This document shows positions 29,879 to 39,731 of a stretch of DNA of 64,000 bases, one piece after another; position 1 is the stretch's first letter, and each line of letters opens with the position of its first letter. The notes under the pieces were generated by a model, which was not told where the DNA came from, ran no database searches, and saw only the letters and a list, made by a program, of their open reading frames with translations. The stretch comes from Mycolicibacterium nivoides. GTDB lineage: Bacteria; Actinomycetota; Actinomycetes; Mycobacteriales; Mycobacteriaceae. The stretch spans positions 5,630,296-5,694,295 of the forward strand of contig NZ_CP034072.1 in the NCBI RefSeq assembly GCF_003855255.1, given 5' to 3'. Both the position numbers and the translations under genes were made by a program.

Positions 29879-32800
29879 GTGGAACTGGGGGTTTTGGGGC
29901 CTCTTCAGGTCCGAATGGACGGTGCGCCCGTCGTGATACCGGGCGCGAAGCCGCGCGCCATCCTCACGATGCTCGGATTGCACGGTGGTTCGGTTGTACC
30001 GGCCGACCTGCTGATGGAATTGCTCTGGGGCGACGATCCGCCACGTACCGCCGCCAAGGCCCTGCAGACACATATCTCCTCTTTGCGTCACGCTCTCGGT
30101 GACGGGTTCGTATTGACCGAGGGAACCGGCTGGCGCCTGAACACGGCCGAGACCGACGCCTCGCGTTACAAGTCGCTCGCCAAATCCGGCAGGGACGCTC
30201 TCGGCGCCGGTGACACCGGTGGTGCCGTGGCGCGATTCGACGAGGCAGTGGCCCTGTGGCGGGGAATCCCCGAACTGCCCGACTGCCGACGGGGAGCGTC
30301 CGAGAAGACCCGGTGGATCGAGGGCCACGCGGCACTGGTCGAAGACCGGGCGGATGCGCTCCTGGCGACCGGTCGTGCGGCGGAGATCATCGGCGACCTC
30401 GAGGCGGCCGTGGCGGACGCACCGCTGCGCGAAAGACGTTGGGGCCAGCTGATGCTCGCGCTCTACCGCGCCGGCAGGCAGGGCGAGGCGCTCGGCGCCT
30501 ACCGCCGGGCCCGCTCATTGTTGGCCGATGAGCTCGGGGTCGACCCGGGACCCGAACTCCGGCGGCTGGAAGCCGCGATCGTCGCCCAGGATGCCGAGCT
30601 CGACGTCCCTGCGACACAACATGTTCCATCCGTAACGCGGGCCGTGACCTTCCTGCTGACCGACATCGAAGGGTCGACGGCCGCCTGGGAGACAGACGCC
30701 GACGCCATGGCGCTCGCACTGGCGCGACACGACGAGCTCGTCGAACAGGTCGTCACATCCCGCGGCGGCCGGCTGATCAAGACGCGCGGCGAGGGTGATG
30801 CCACATTCTCGGTCTTCGACCGACCGTCAGCGGCCGCAGCCGCCGCGATCGAGTTGCAGGACGCGATCTTCCACGAACCGTGGCCGCTGGCCGAACCGAT
30901 GCGTATCCGCATTGCCCTGCATACCGGCGAGGCCGAGCTTCGTGACGGCGACTACTTCGGTCGCGCCGTCAACCGCGCCGCCCGCCTGCGGTCGCAGGCC
31001 TCGGGTGGCCAGATCCTGTGTTCGGGTGCGACCGCCGAGCTGGTCATCGACACGTTGTCCGACGACGTCGCGCTCGTCGACCTGGGCATGCGCCAGTTGA
31101 AGAACCTGGCACGGCCCGAGCACATCTTCGAGCTGCGCCTCCAGACCGTCGAAAGTCCACCGCCGACCGGCGATGCACCCATCGAGCGGCCGGCGATGCC
31201 CGCGGTGCTCGCAGGACCTGGCCCGTTCGTCGGGCGCGCCCGCGAGCTTGCCGAGCTTCTCGCCGCCTGGCACCAGACGGTCCTGGCCGGCACCCGCGCC
31301 GTACTGATCGCGGGCGAACCAGGCGTCGGCAAGACCCGCCTGGCCGGCGAATGGGGCCGGCAGGCCTATGAGCAAGGTGCGGTGGTGCTTTACGGCCGTT
31401 CCGACGAAGACCTCGGTGCGCCCTACCAGCCGTTCGCGGAGGCCCTGCGCACGCTCGTGCCCTGTGTCGGTACCAGTCGGCTGCGCGGGCTGCGTGGCGT
31501 CGAAGCATTGCTGCCGTTGGTTCCCGGGTTGACCGATGTCCTGCCCGATCTCGCCGCGCCACCTCACGGAGACCCGGACACCGAACGCTACGCACTGTTC
31601 GATGCCGTCGTGGCACTGCTCGGAGTCGCCTCGGTGGAAGCACCCATCGTCCTGGTACTCGACGACCTGCACTGGGCGGCGAAACCCACCCTGCTGCTGC
31701 TACGCCACCTTCTGCGCTTCGGCGAGCACGCTCGCGTGCAGATCGTCGGCACCTACCGCAGTACGGACCTCGACCGCTCCCACCCGCTGGCAGCGATGCT
31801 CGCCGACCTCCACCGCGACGGTAGTGCCAATCGCATTGCCCTCAACGGCCTGGATGAGGACGACGTCAGCACGTATGTGGCCGAAGCCGGATACGACGAC
31901 GAAGAGTTGGCCCGCGCGTTGGCATCGGTCACCGGTGGCAACCCGTTCTTCCTCATCGAGTCCTTGCGCCATGTGGAGGAGAGCGGCGGGCACTGGGACC
32001 CGAGCACTCTGCCACAGGGTGTCCGGGAAGCCGTGAGCCGGAGGCTTTCCCGGCTTCCGGTCGAGACGAACAAGGCACTGGCTGCCGCCGCGGTGGTGGG
32101 CAGCCAGTTCCCCCTCGACCTGGTCGAGCAAGTGGTCGGCCAGGACCTGATCGACGCATTCGATGAGGCATGCCAGGCCGCCATCGTCATCGAGGAACCT
32201 GGCGGTCGCTACCGTTTCAACCACGCCATCGTCCGGCAATCGTTGCTTGCCGAGCTGGCGTCCGTACGGCGCATGCGGCTGCACCAGCGGATCGCGGCGA
32301 CGCTGGAGACGATGCCGGGCGCCGATGACGAACTCTTGGCTGAACTGGCCCACCACTACTTCGAATGTGCCTGGGCGGGAAACGCACTCAAGGCCGTCGA
32401 GTACTGCCGTCGTGCCGCCGACCAGGCGATGACGCGACTGGCCTACGAGGGCGCGGCCGACCTGTACGACCATGCCCTGCACGCGCTGGACGAACTGGAC
32501 GATGAGCTGCCCGACCGGGACGACCAGCGTGTCGAACTTCTGGTGGCGCGCTGCGAGGCGCTGCTGGCCGCGGGCGATGTGTCTTCGGCGGCAGGCGCGG
32601 TGTCGCAACTGAAAGAAGGAACGCGCGATTCAGCCCGCCTCGCGGCATGGGCGACATGCTTCGACGGCCAGCTCTCGATGCTCGTCGATCCCGAGCGCCT
32701 GGACGAGATCGAATCCGCTGTGGCGGCGGCCGCCCTGACGCTGGCCGAATTGAAAGACGCCGCAGGGGAAGCCAAAGCCCACACCGTGCGGGCAGGGTGC

Positions 32801-35800
32801 CTCGCCCGCCTCGGGCGTGTGGCTGATTGCGAGCTCGCATTGGACAACGCGCTCACCGCAGCGCGTCAGGCGCATGAACACCGTCTGGTGAACGCGGTGC
32901 TCGCGGGCGCCCCGCTGGCCGCGTTGTGGGGGCCCAACCCGGTTCCTCGCGCGGGCGGGCGGTGCCTTGACGTGGTGCGTCTACTGCGAATTACGACCGA
33001 TTCACCTGCGGTCGAAGCGACCTCGACCCGGTGCCAGGCTGTGCTGGAAGCGTTCCGGGGCCGGGCCGCTGCGGCCCGACGCATGATCGACTCCGCCCGG
33101 CGCACCGTCACCGAGCTGGGCTTGCGTCATGCGCTCCTTGAAGTCGAGCACTTCGCCGGCATCGTCGAGTTGGTCCTCGATGATCCCGCTGCGGCCGAGG
33201 AACATCTTCGGCTTGCCTACAACGGTTTCCGTCGGATGAGGCTGGATGCCGATACAGCGGAGGTGGCCGCGCTGTTGGCGCGCGCGTGTCTCTTGCTCGA
33301 CCGAACCGTTGAGGCTGAAGAATTGTCCTCGGAGAGTGAACGACTCGCCGGACACGCGTTGAAACCCGCCATTGCCTGGCGCACGGTCCGGGCACAGCTT
33401 CTTTCAGATGGTGGCTCACACGAGGAGGCCCGGCGCGTGGCCGAAGAGGCCGTGGCCATCGCCGAGCCCACCGACGTGCTGGTCGATCACGGCGACGCAT
33501 GTCTGGCATTGGCCACGGTACTGGGAGCAGCAGGCGACAGTGCGGGTGGGCGAGCCGCGGCCGAGCGAGCAGCCGAGCTGTACGAACGAAAAGGGGCTGT
33601 GGCGCTCGCAGAGAAGGCACAGCGCATTCTCGGTCAGCGCGACCTGCTGGCCGCTCGTGCTGAACCCGAATCGGCGAGTGCCGAACTCGACGCACAGTAC
33701 GAGCGATTCGAATCGTTGCGGCGGCCTTCGAAGAAGCAAGTACCCCAGCACTATTCAGATACCGCATGCACACGGGCAAGCCAACGTGCGGTGGCTGCTA
33801 TCGATGCCGAGGCGTGGGACGAATTCGAGCAGATGTTCGCTCCCGAAGGCTACATCGAGAGTAGGCGCAAGCTCGTTGGCTTCGAGCGAACCGAATTCTC
33901 ACCACACGGCGTGATGCACCAGACGAGGTGCGACCTCGAGAGCGGGATCATGCGGGCGGAGCATGTCATTCTTGCCGTACGAGGCGAGCGTCTCGCACTT
34001 GCACGGGTCATCCTGGGCACTGTCGATGAAAGCCCTGGCGCACCCCAGGACGAAGTTCTCCAGGTGTTCGGCATCGATGAGGACGGCCGAATCGCTCTGC
34101 AAATATGGTTTGACGTCGACGATTCGGATGCAGCGCTTGCCGAACTCGATGCGCAGCACGCACTACTCGATCAGCGATATCGGCAAGCATCGCTCGAGAA
34201 CGCAGCAACGCGAGCCGATGATCGTTTGATCGCACTGTTCGGTGATGGCCGCCTGGACGAGATCGGTGTGCTGTTCACCGAGGACACCCAACTCGACGAC
34301 AGACGTCAAGGCTTCCGGTGTGAAAGCAATGACCGCGCGACCGCGGTCGACAACATCTGTTCGATCGCAGCCTTGGGGGCCGCTGTTACGAAGTCGACTA
34401 TCGCGGTGCGCGGGGATCGCCTCTGCCTAAGCCTCCTGCGATTTGAGAATGCCGAAGCATTTTGTGTTGAAGCGCTGGAGATTACCGAGGTCAACTCCGA
34501 GGGGTTGATGGTTGCCAAGGTCGAGTTCGAACCCGACGACTTCGACGCCGCTTGCGCCGAGCTCGACGCCCGATACCTCGCCGGTGAAGCCGCCGGCCAC
34601 GCACACACGTGGTCGGTGATCGCGGAGTCCTACGATGCGTTCAATCGACGAGAGATCGCCCCCACAACCCCTGAGTGGGTGAACATAGACCACCGTCGCG
34701 GAGCGGCATTCCAGCCTGGCGACATGGTCAGCTATATCCAATCTGCATGGGAAGATTCACCTGACACCAAGATCCATATCGCGGCGGTACATCGCCTGAG
34801 CCACTTCGGAGCGGTTGTCACCCATTTTGCACATGGGACCTCGCGAGGTGGCTTCGCCGCTGAATGGCGGGATATCAATGTTCTCACGGTGGAAGGCGAT
34901 ATGGTCTGCCGCTCTGAGCTATTCGACGAGGACGACCTCGACGCAGCGCTTGCGAAGTTCGACGAACTCACCCGACCGACACCGCCGCTGAGCAACGCGG
35001 CAAGCCGAGCGACCGACCGCTTTCTAGAGCGGTTCGCCGCCCGCGACTGGGACGCCATGGCGAAGATGGTGATTGACGACATCAGATTCGACGACCGCCG
35101 TCGGGTGATAAACGCCGACCTGCAAACCGGGCGGGACACCTTCATCGAGAACTTCCGGATAGCAGCTGATCTCGGCGCCACACAAGCGCCGACACCCATC
35201 GCGATCCGTGGTGAACGCGTAGTCCTCGCAAGCGCTCGATTCTCGCTCGGCGGTGGGGCACCTGAGGAGTTCGGCCTCGATCTCCTGCACGTGATCGAGA
35301 TCGACGCCGACAACCGCATTGCGGCGACCGTCACCTTCGACCACAACGATTTCGACGCCGCGATTGACGAGCTCGACGCACGCTACCTCGCCGGCGAGGC
35401 AGCGCCGCATGCACATTCGTGGTCGGCGGTCGTGGGCGCGTACGCCGCACTCAACCGGCGTGAAATGCCCGCGACGACCGCCGACCATGTGAGCGTCGAC
35501 CACCGGAGGGTGACATCATTCGCGCCCGGCGATATCAAGGACTACACCCGCAACGCCTGGGATCAGATTCCGGACATCAGCTTCCGCATCGAGGCGGTAC
35601 ATCGGTTGAACGATCGCGGTGCCGTCGTCACCCATGCATTGCACGGAACTTCGCAGGAGGGCTTCGAGGCGGAGTGGCGCGAGATCCACCTCATGACGCT
35701 CGAAGACGAGCTGTTCAACCGCAGCGAGATGTTCGACGAAGCAGACCTCGACATCGCTCTCGCACGGTTCGACGAACTAAGTCGCACGGCGAAGCTGAGC

Positions 35801-38239
35801 AACGCAGCAAGTCGTGTGTTCGAACGCTTCCAGAAGTGTTTGGCAGAAGCCGATCTGGACGCGATGGCGAACATGCTGTCAGATGACATCTGCAGTGAGG
35901 ATCGTCGTCACATAGTGAGTTCCGGCATCCGGCACGGTCGGGAGGCTGCTCTCGAGGACGCCCGCGTGATCACCGGACTCGGCGCCGGGATCACAGCGAC
36001 AACAGTCCTTGCGATACGCGGTGAGCACCTGGCGCTCAGGCACACTCAATACGCAGTCGGCCACGTACAGACCGATGCGTATCAAGTCGACCTTCTCGAA
36101 GTCGTCGTCGTGAATACCGACCAACGCATCTCCGCTGTAGTCAACTTCGACCCCGACGACCTCGATGCTGCTCTCGCCGAACTCGACGCCCGCTACCTCG
36201 CTGGCGACGCGGCGTCGCACGCGCACACCTGGTCACTCACGATGGCTGCTTGCGCCGCACTCAACCGGCACGAACTTCCATTGACAACAGCCGATTTCGT
36301 GGACGTTGATCATCGGCGAGCTGTAAGTATCGATGCGGGAGACATGAAGGCGCTTCTTCGTACAGCGCTGGAACATACCCCGGTGATGACGCATCACGTC
36401 GAGGCGGTACACCGACTGACCGAATACGGTTCGGTCATCACGCAAGTGGCACACGGTACCTCGGACGAGGGCTTCGACGCCGAGTGGCGGATAGTTGGAT
36501 TGCTGACAATCGATGGCGATTTGATCAACCGCTGCGAAGTTTTCGATGAGGACGACCTCGACACCGCACTGGCAAGGTTCGACGAACTCGGTCGGACGGC
36601 GCCGCGGCCGGAAAACACCGCAAGCCAGGTGATCAGGTGTTTCTTCGCGGAAGTCGCGGAACACAATTGGGACACCGTGAAGGAGTTACTCGCGGTCGAC
36701 TATTGCGGTGAAGATCGGCGCCACGTCGTGGGTTCAGGTACACGCCAGGACCGAGAAGCTGCGATCGCGTCCACGCGGGTAGTCGCGGACCTATCGTTCA
36801 CCGTCGACTCGTTGGCCATGATCGCGACCCGCGGCGAGGACCTCGTGCTCAGCCGTGCTCGCTACTCACGCCGAGAGGACAGGACGAACGAGTACATCGT
36901 CGAGGTCCTTGGAGTGGTCGAGATTCGCACCGACGGTCGGATCGCTGCGCTCGTCACGTTCGACCCCGACGACCTCGACTCCGCCTTCGCCGAACTCGAC
37001 GCGCGATACCTCGCAGGTGAGGCGGCCGCCTACCCAGGCGTGTGGTCGGCCATCGCAGAGGGCTATGTCGCACTCAACAGTCGCGAAGTTCCCGAGTTAG
37101 CACCGGAATGGATCAACATCGATCACCGACGAGCAGTCGGATTTGCGCCGGGTGAAATGCCCGCATATGTGCGCGCCACGTGGGACCTCGCGTCCGACAT
37201 GTTGGTCTACGTTGAGGCCGTCCATCGGCTGAGCAATGTGGGAACCGTTGTCACCCATGTGGCAAGTGCGACCTCAGAACAGGGCTTCGAATCCGAGTGG
37301 CGGGAGATCGCCCTTCTCGCTGTGGACCGTGCCTTGATCAGCCGCTGTGAACTATTCGACGAGGACGACCTCGGCTCCGCGCTAGCAAGATTCGACGAAC
37401 TCGGTCGGCCGGCGCCGCGGCTGGATAGTGCCGCAACCCGGATCTGGGCTCGCCTGGCGGATGCCTTCAATCGCCGCGACTTGGCGGGTTTGGTTGCCCT
37501 CATGACCGCGGATGGTCAATCGGACGACAGGCGAAAGGGATTGAGCTCATCCCTCACTGGGCTGGAACGGCATAAGGCCATGCACTCGGCGTTCGAGGTC
37601 GCACCCATTGGGCTGCGGCTCGATATCGGGCCCGTCGCGACACGGGGATCTCGCCTCCTGCTGACTCATGACCGCAGCCGCGATACCAACGAGACCGGCC
37701 AACCGGTCACGGTCGAACTGTTGACGGTGATCGAAGCCGACGACAGCGGCCTCATCCATGACACCGTGAGCTTCGATCTCGAGGACATCGACAAAGCCTT
37801 CGAGGAACTCGACGCCCGCTATCTCCGGGGCGAAGCGGCTGCGTATGCGCCCACATGGTCGGTCGTCACGGAGGGCTACGCCGCGCTCAACCGGCACGAG
37901 ATGCCCCGGGCGACGCCAGACGTTGTGAACGTCGACCATCGGCCGGGCGTCGCCTTCACGCCGGGTGATTTGTTCCCGTACATCCAGGCCTCTTGGGATA
38001 TATCGCCCGATCTGAAAGTCCACATCGAGACGGCGCACCGACTGTCCGAACTCGGCACGGTCATCACCCAGGCGGCGAAAGGGAGTTCGCACGAGGGCTT
38101 CTATGCCGAGTGGCGACAGATAGTGGTTTTCACGGTCGACGGCGACGAGGTGAACCGCTGCGAGATGTACGAGGAGGCCGACCTCGACGCCGCGCTCGCC
38201 AGGTTCGACGAGCTCGGTCAGCAGTCGCCCTCGACTTGA
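29879..38239 (+). CDS. Giant regulator: SARP-like DNA-binding + BTAD + nucleotide cyclase + STAND ATPase + SnoaL array
   Basis: This is a protein of about 2,786 residues. Residues 1-95 form an OmpR/SARP-like winged helix (MELGVLGPLQVRMDG, KPRAILTMLGLHGG, LRHALGDG). Residues 100-240 are a BTAD helical domain ending DELGVDPGPELRRLE. Residues 255-425 are a class III nucleotide cyclase domain (FLLTDIEGSTAAW, KTRGEGDATFSVF, ALHTGEAELR, NRAARLR). Residues from 450 are a STAND ATPase with Walker A GEPGVGKTR near 479 and VLDDLHWA near 595. About 820-1270 is TPR-like helix. From about 1290 to the end there are about eleven SnoaL/NTF2-like modules. M. tuberculosis has cyclase-ATPase-LuxR proteins (such as Rv0386); here DNA binding is N-terminal and the SnoaL array takes the C-terminus. 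The signal and targets are unknown. Confidence 0.85.
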   Translation: MELGVLGPLQVRMDGAPVVIPGAKPRAILTMLGLHGGSVVPADLLMELLWGDDPPRTAAKALQTHISSLRHALGDGFVLTEGTGWRLNTAETDASRYKSLAKSGRDALGAGDTGGAVARFDEAVALWRGIPELPDCRRGASEKTRWIEGHAALVEDRADALLATGRAAEIIGDLEAAVADAPLRERRWGQLMLALYRAGRQGEALGAYRRARSLLADELGVDPGPELRRLEAAIVAQDAELDVPATQHVPSVTRAVTFLLTDIEGSTAAWETDADAMALALARHDELVEQVVTSRGGRLIKTRGEGDATFSVFDRPSAAAAAAIELQDAIFHEPWPLAEPMRIRIALHTGEAELRDGDYFGRAVNRAARLRSQASGGQILCSGATAELVIDTLSDDVALVDLGMRQLKNLARPEHIFELRLQTVESPPPTGDAPIERPAMPAVLAGPGPFVGRARELAELLAAWHQTVLAGTRAVLIAGEPGVGKTRLAGEWGRQAYEQGAVVLYGRSDEDLGAPYQPFAEALRTLVPCVGTSRLRGLRGVEALLPLVPGLTDVLPDLAAPPHGDPDTERYALFDAVVALLGVASVEAPIVLVLDDLHWAAKPTLLLLRHLLRFGEHARVQIVGTYRSTDLDRSHPLAAMLADLHRDGSANRIALNGLDEDDVSTYVAEAGYDDEELARALASVTGGNPFFLIESLRHVEESGGHWDPSTLPQGVREAVSRRLSRLPVETNKALAAAAVVGSQFPLDLVEQVVGQDLIDAFDEACQAAIVIEEPGGRYRFNHAIVRQSLLAELASVRRMRLHQRIAATLETMPGADDELLAELAHHYFECAWAGNALKAVEYCRRAADQAMTRLAYEGAADLYDHALHALDELDDELPDRDDQRVELLVARCEALLAAGDVSSAAGAVSQLKEGTRDSARLAAWATCFDGQLSMLVDPERLDEIESAVAAAALTLAELKDAAGEAKAHTVRAGCLARLGRVADCELALDNALTAARQAHEHRLVNAVLAGAPLAALWGPNPVPRAGGRCLDVVRLLRITTDSPAVEATSTRCQAVLEAFRGRAAAARRMIDSARRTVTELGLRHALLEVEHFAGIVELVLDDPAAAEEHLRLAYNGFRRMRLDADTAEVAALLARACLLLDRTVEAEELSSESERLAGHALKPAIAWRTVRAQLLSDGGSHEEARRVAEEAVAIAEPTDVLVDHGDACLALATVLGAAGDSAGGRAAAERAAELYERKGAVALAEKAQRILGQRDLLAARAEPESASAELDAQYERFESLRRPSKKQVPQHYSDTACTRASQRAVAAIDAEAWDEFEQMFAPEGYIESRRKLVGFERTEFSPHGVMHQTRCDLESGIMRAEHVILAVRGERLALARVILGTVDESPGAPQDEVLQVFGIDEDGRIALQIWFDVDDSDAALAELDAQHALLDQRYRQASLENAATRADDRLIALFGDGRLDEIGVLFTEDTQLDDRRQGFRCESNDRATAVDNICSIAALGAAVTKSTIAVRGDRLCLSLLRFENAEAFCVEALEITEVNSEGLMVAKVEFEPDDFDAACAELDARYLAGEAAGHAHTWSVIAESYDAFNRREIAPTTPEWVNIDHRRGAAFQPGDMVSYIQSAWEDSPDTKIHIAAVHRLSHFGAVVTHFAHGTSRGGFAAEWRDINVLTVEGDMVCRSELFDEDDLDAALAKFDELTRPTPPLSNAASRATDRFLERFAARDWDAMAKMVIDDIRFDDRRRVINADLQTGRDTFIENFRIAADLGATQAPTPIAIRGERVVLASARFSLGGGAPEEFGLDLLHVIEIDADNRIAATVTFDHNDFDAAIDELDARYLAGEAAPHAHSWSAVVGAYAALNRREMPATTADHVSVDHRRVTSFAPGDIKDYTRNAWDQIPDISFRIEAVHRLNDRGAVVTHALHGTSQEGFEAEWREIHLMTLEDELFNRSEMFDEADLDIALARFDELSRTAKLSNAASRVFERFQKCLAEADLDAMANMLSDDICSEDRRHIVSSGIRHGREAALEDARVITGLGAGITATTVLAIRGEHLALRHTQYAVGHVQTDAYQVDLLEVVVVNTDQRISAVVNFDPDDLDAALAELDARYLAGDAASHAHTWSLTMAACAALNRHELPLTTADFVDVDHRRAVSIDAGDMKALLRTALEHTPVMTHHVEAVHRLTEYGSVITQVAHGTSDEGFDAEWRIVGLLTIDGDLINRCEVFDEDDLDTALARFDELGRTAPRPENTASQVIRCFFAEVAEHNWDTVKELLAVDYCGEDRRHVVGSGTRQDREAAIASTRVVADLSFTVDSLAMIATRGEDLVLSRARYSRREDRTNEYIVEVLGVVEIRTDGRIAALVTFDPDDLDSAFAELDARYLAGEAAAYPGVWSAIAEGYVALNSREVPELAPEWINIDHRRAVGFAPGEMPAYVRATWDLASDMLVYVEAVHRLSNVGTVVTHVASATSEQGFESEWREIALLAVDRALISRCELFDEDDLGSALARFDELGRPAPRLDSAATRIWARLADAFNRRDLAGLVALMTADGQSDDRRKGLSSSLTGLERHKAMHSAFEVAPIGLRLDIGPVATRGSRLLLTHDRSRDTNETGQPVTVELLTVIEADDSGLIHDTVSFDLEDIDKAFEELDARYLRGEAAAYAPTWSVVTEGYAALNRHEMPRATPDVVNVDHRPGVAFTPGDLFPYIQASWDISPDLKVHIETAHRLSELGTVITQAAKGSSHEGFYAEWRQIVVFTVDGDEVNRCEMYEEADLDAALARFDELGQQSPST
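33766..38224 (+). repeat. Tandem array of SnoaL/NTF2-like coding modules (period about 810 bp)
   Basis: After one single module (33766-34190), five double modules begin near 34196, 34990, 35800, 36612 and 37423, a period of about 810 bp or 270 residues. Each first half starts N/S-A-A-S/T-R, carries D/E-D-R-R, and ends ...ELDARYLAGEAA. Each second half starts H-A-H-T/S-W-S, carries LNRRE, DHRR and F-x-PGD, and ends LDxALARFDELGR. The copies have diverged but are clearly homologous and stay in frame, so this is internal protein duplication rather than a mobile element. Confidence 0.85.
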
Positions 38240-38260
38240 GATCGCCGATAGGCTGGCGTC

Positions 38261-39190
38261 GTGGACTTCCGTGTGTTCGTCGAACCCCAGCAAGGCGCTA
38301 CCTACTCCGATCAGCTCGCGGTGGCCCGCGCTGCCGAGGCCCTGAGTTACTCGGCGTTCTTCAGGTCAGACCACTACCTGGCGATGAGCGGTGACGGTCT
38401 GCCCGGGCCGACCGACTCCTGGGTGACGCTGGCCGGCATCGCACGCGAAACCTCGACGATCCGGCTGGGCACCATGGTCACCTCGGCGACCTTCCGCCAT
38501 CCCGGACCATTGGCCATATCGGTCGCCCAGGTCGATGAAATGAGCGGTGGCCGTGTCGAATTGGGCTTGGGCGCAGGCTGGTTCGAAGCCGAGCACCAGG
38601 CGTATGCGATCCCGTTCCCGCCGCTGGGCGAGCGTTTCGACCGGCTCGAAGAGCAGCTGCGCATTCTGACCGGGCTGTGGGCCACCCCGGTCGGTGAGAC
38701 CTTCGACTTCTCCGGCGAGCACTACACCGTCGTCGACTCACCGGCACTGCCCAAGCCCACGCAGTCACCCGTTCCGATCGTCATCGGCGGCATGGGCGCC
38801 AAGCGCACACCGGCGCTGGCGGCGGAGTTCGCGTCGGAATTCAACGTGCCGTTCGTGCCGCTGGACACCCTCAAAACCCAGTTCGCGCGGGTAGCCGACG
38901 CGGTGGCCGCGACGGGACGAGCCGCGGATTCCCTGACCTACTCGGCGGCGTTCGTCGTCTGCGCCGGCCGTGACGAAGCGCAGATCACCAAGCGGGCTGC
39001 CGCGATCAACCGCGAGGTGGACGAGCTGCGCAGCAATTCCCCGTTGGTCGGCACGCCGGCCGAGATCGTCGACAAGCTGGCCCCGTTCCTGGAGGCCGGG
39101 GTGCAGCGGGTTTACCTGCAACTGCTCGACCAGTCCGATCTGGATCATCTGGAGCTCTTCGCCTCTGATGTCGTCCGTCAGCTGAGCTGA
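38261..39190 (+). CDS. LLM-class F420-dependent oxidoreductase
   Basis: This is a 309-residue luciferase-like TIM-barrel protein. RLGTMVTSATFRHPGPLA and GGRVELGLGAGWFEAEHQAYAIPFPPLGERF are characteristic of actinobacterial F420-dependent members, as is VPIVIGGMGAKRTPALAAEF. It probably reduces or oxidises a small substrate with cofactor F420; FMN use cannot be excluded. GTG 38261 follows TAGGCT by 6 bp, a leaderless start, 21 bp after the giant gene. Confidence 0.87.
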   Translation: MDFRVFVEPQQGATYSDQLAVARAAEALSYSAFFRSDHYLAMSGDGLPGPTDSWVTLAGIARETSTIRLGTMVTSATFRHPGPLAISVAQVDEMSGGRVELGLGAGWFEAEHQAYAIPFPPLGERFDRLEEQLRILTGLWATPVGETFDFSGEHYTVVDSPALPKPTQSPVPIVIGGMGAKRTPALAAEFASEFNVPFVPLDTLKTQFARVADAVAATGRAADSLTYSAAFVVCAGRDEAQITKRAAAINREVDELRSNSPLVGTPAEIVDKLAPFLEAGVQRVYLQLLDQSDLDHLELFASDVVRQLS

Positions 39191-39229
39191 TCGGGACCCG
39201 CTCCATGGCCGGGCATAGTATCGGTGCCC

Positions 39230-39712
39230 GTGACCGGTGACGACGACGACCAGGGGCAGCCACCCGAGGCGCCCTGGCATCATTCGACGCCGGCCGTTGC
39301 GGGGGCCAGCGCCGCTGCCCTCGCTGTGATCGGCCTGGTCCTGTGGGCAGCGATCGCGCTGACCAGCTCCGGCGGGCCCGAGGATGCACCGATAGATTTC
39401 GTCCCGCCCAGTTTTGCGTCGACGTCGGTGAAGACCTCGAAGTCCACCACTACCCGGACCACCACCAGCCAGCTTCCGGTGACCACCGAGTTCGGTCTGC
39501 CGGGCGAGTCGGACACCACGACGACGTCGCCTTCGGAAACCTCCGGGACCTCGATCACGTCGGAGACCTCCCCCACGTCGACGACGACAACCACCACAAC
39601 GACTACGACGACGCAGTCGGGCAGCGCCGACTACGGCGAGTACCCCACCACGACGCGCCACCGACCGCGCACCAACGTGACACGCACGTTGTATCCGCCG
39701 CCGGGCGGCTGA
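39230..39712 (+). CDS. Thr-rich single-pass membrane protein
   Basis: This is a 160-residue protein: a short acidic cytoplasmic N-terminus (DDDDQGQPPEAPWHH), one membrane segment (AVAGASAAALAVIGLVLWAAIAL), then a Thr/Ser-rich extracytoplasmic tail with poly-Thr runs, ending RTLYPPPGG. No enzymatic motif is present. GTG 39230 is chosen because TAGTAT lies 8 bp upstream; GTG 39224 is too close to that box. It shares its layout with the next protein and with the C-terminus of the Hsp70-like protein at 48830. Confidence 0.7.
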   Translation: MTGDDDDQGQPPEAPWHHSTPAVAGASAAALAVIGLVLWAAIALTSSGGPEDAPIDFVPPSFASTSVKTSKSTTTRTTTSQLPVTTEFGLPGESDTTTTSPSETSGTSITSETSPTSTTTTTTTTTTTQSGSADYGEYPTTTRHRPRTNVTRTLYPPPGG

Positions 39713-39731
39713 ACCCGCCTACCATCGGCGC

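Noticed and set aside
34196..38224. Repeat array as a sign of misassembly or a mobile element
   Set aside because: Copies are clearly diverged, the frame is continuous, and no terminal inverted repeats or transposase motifs are seen.
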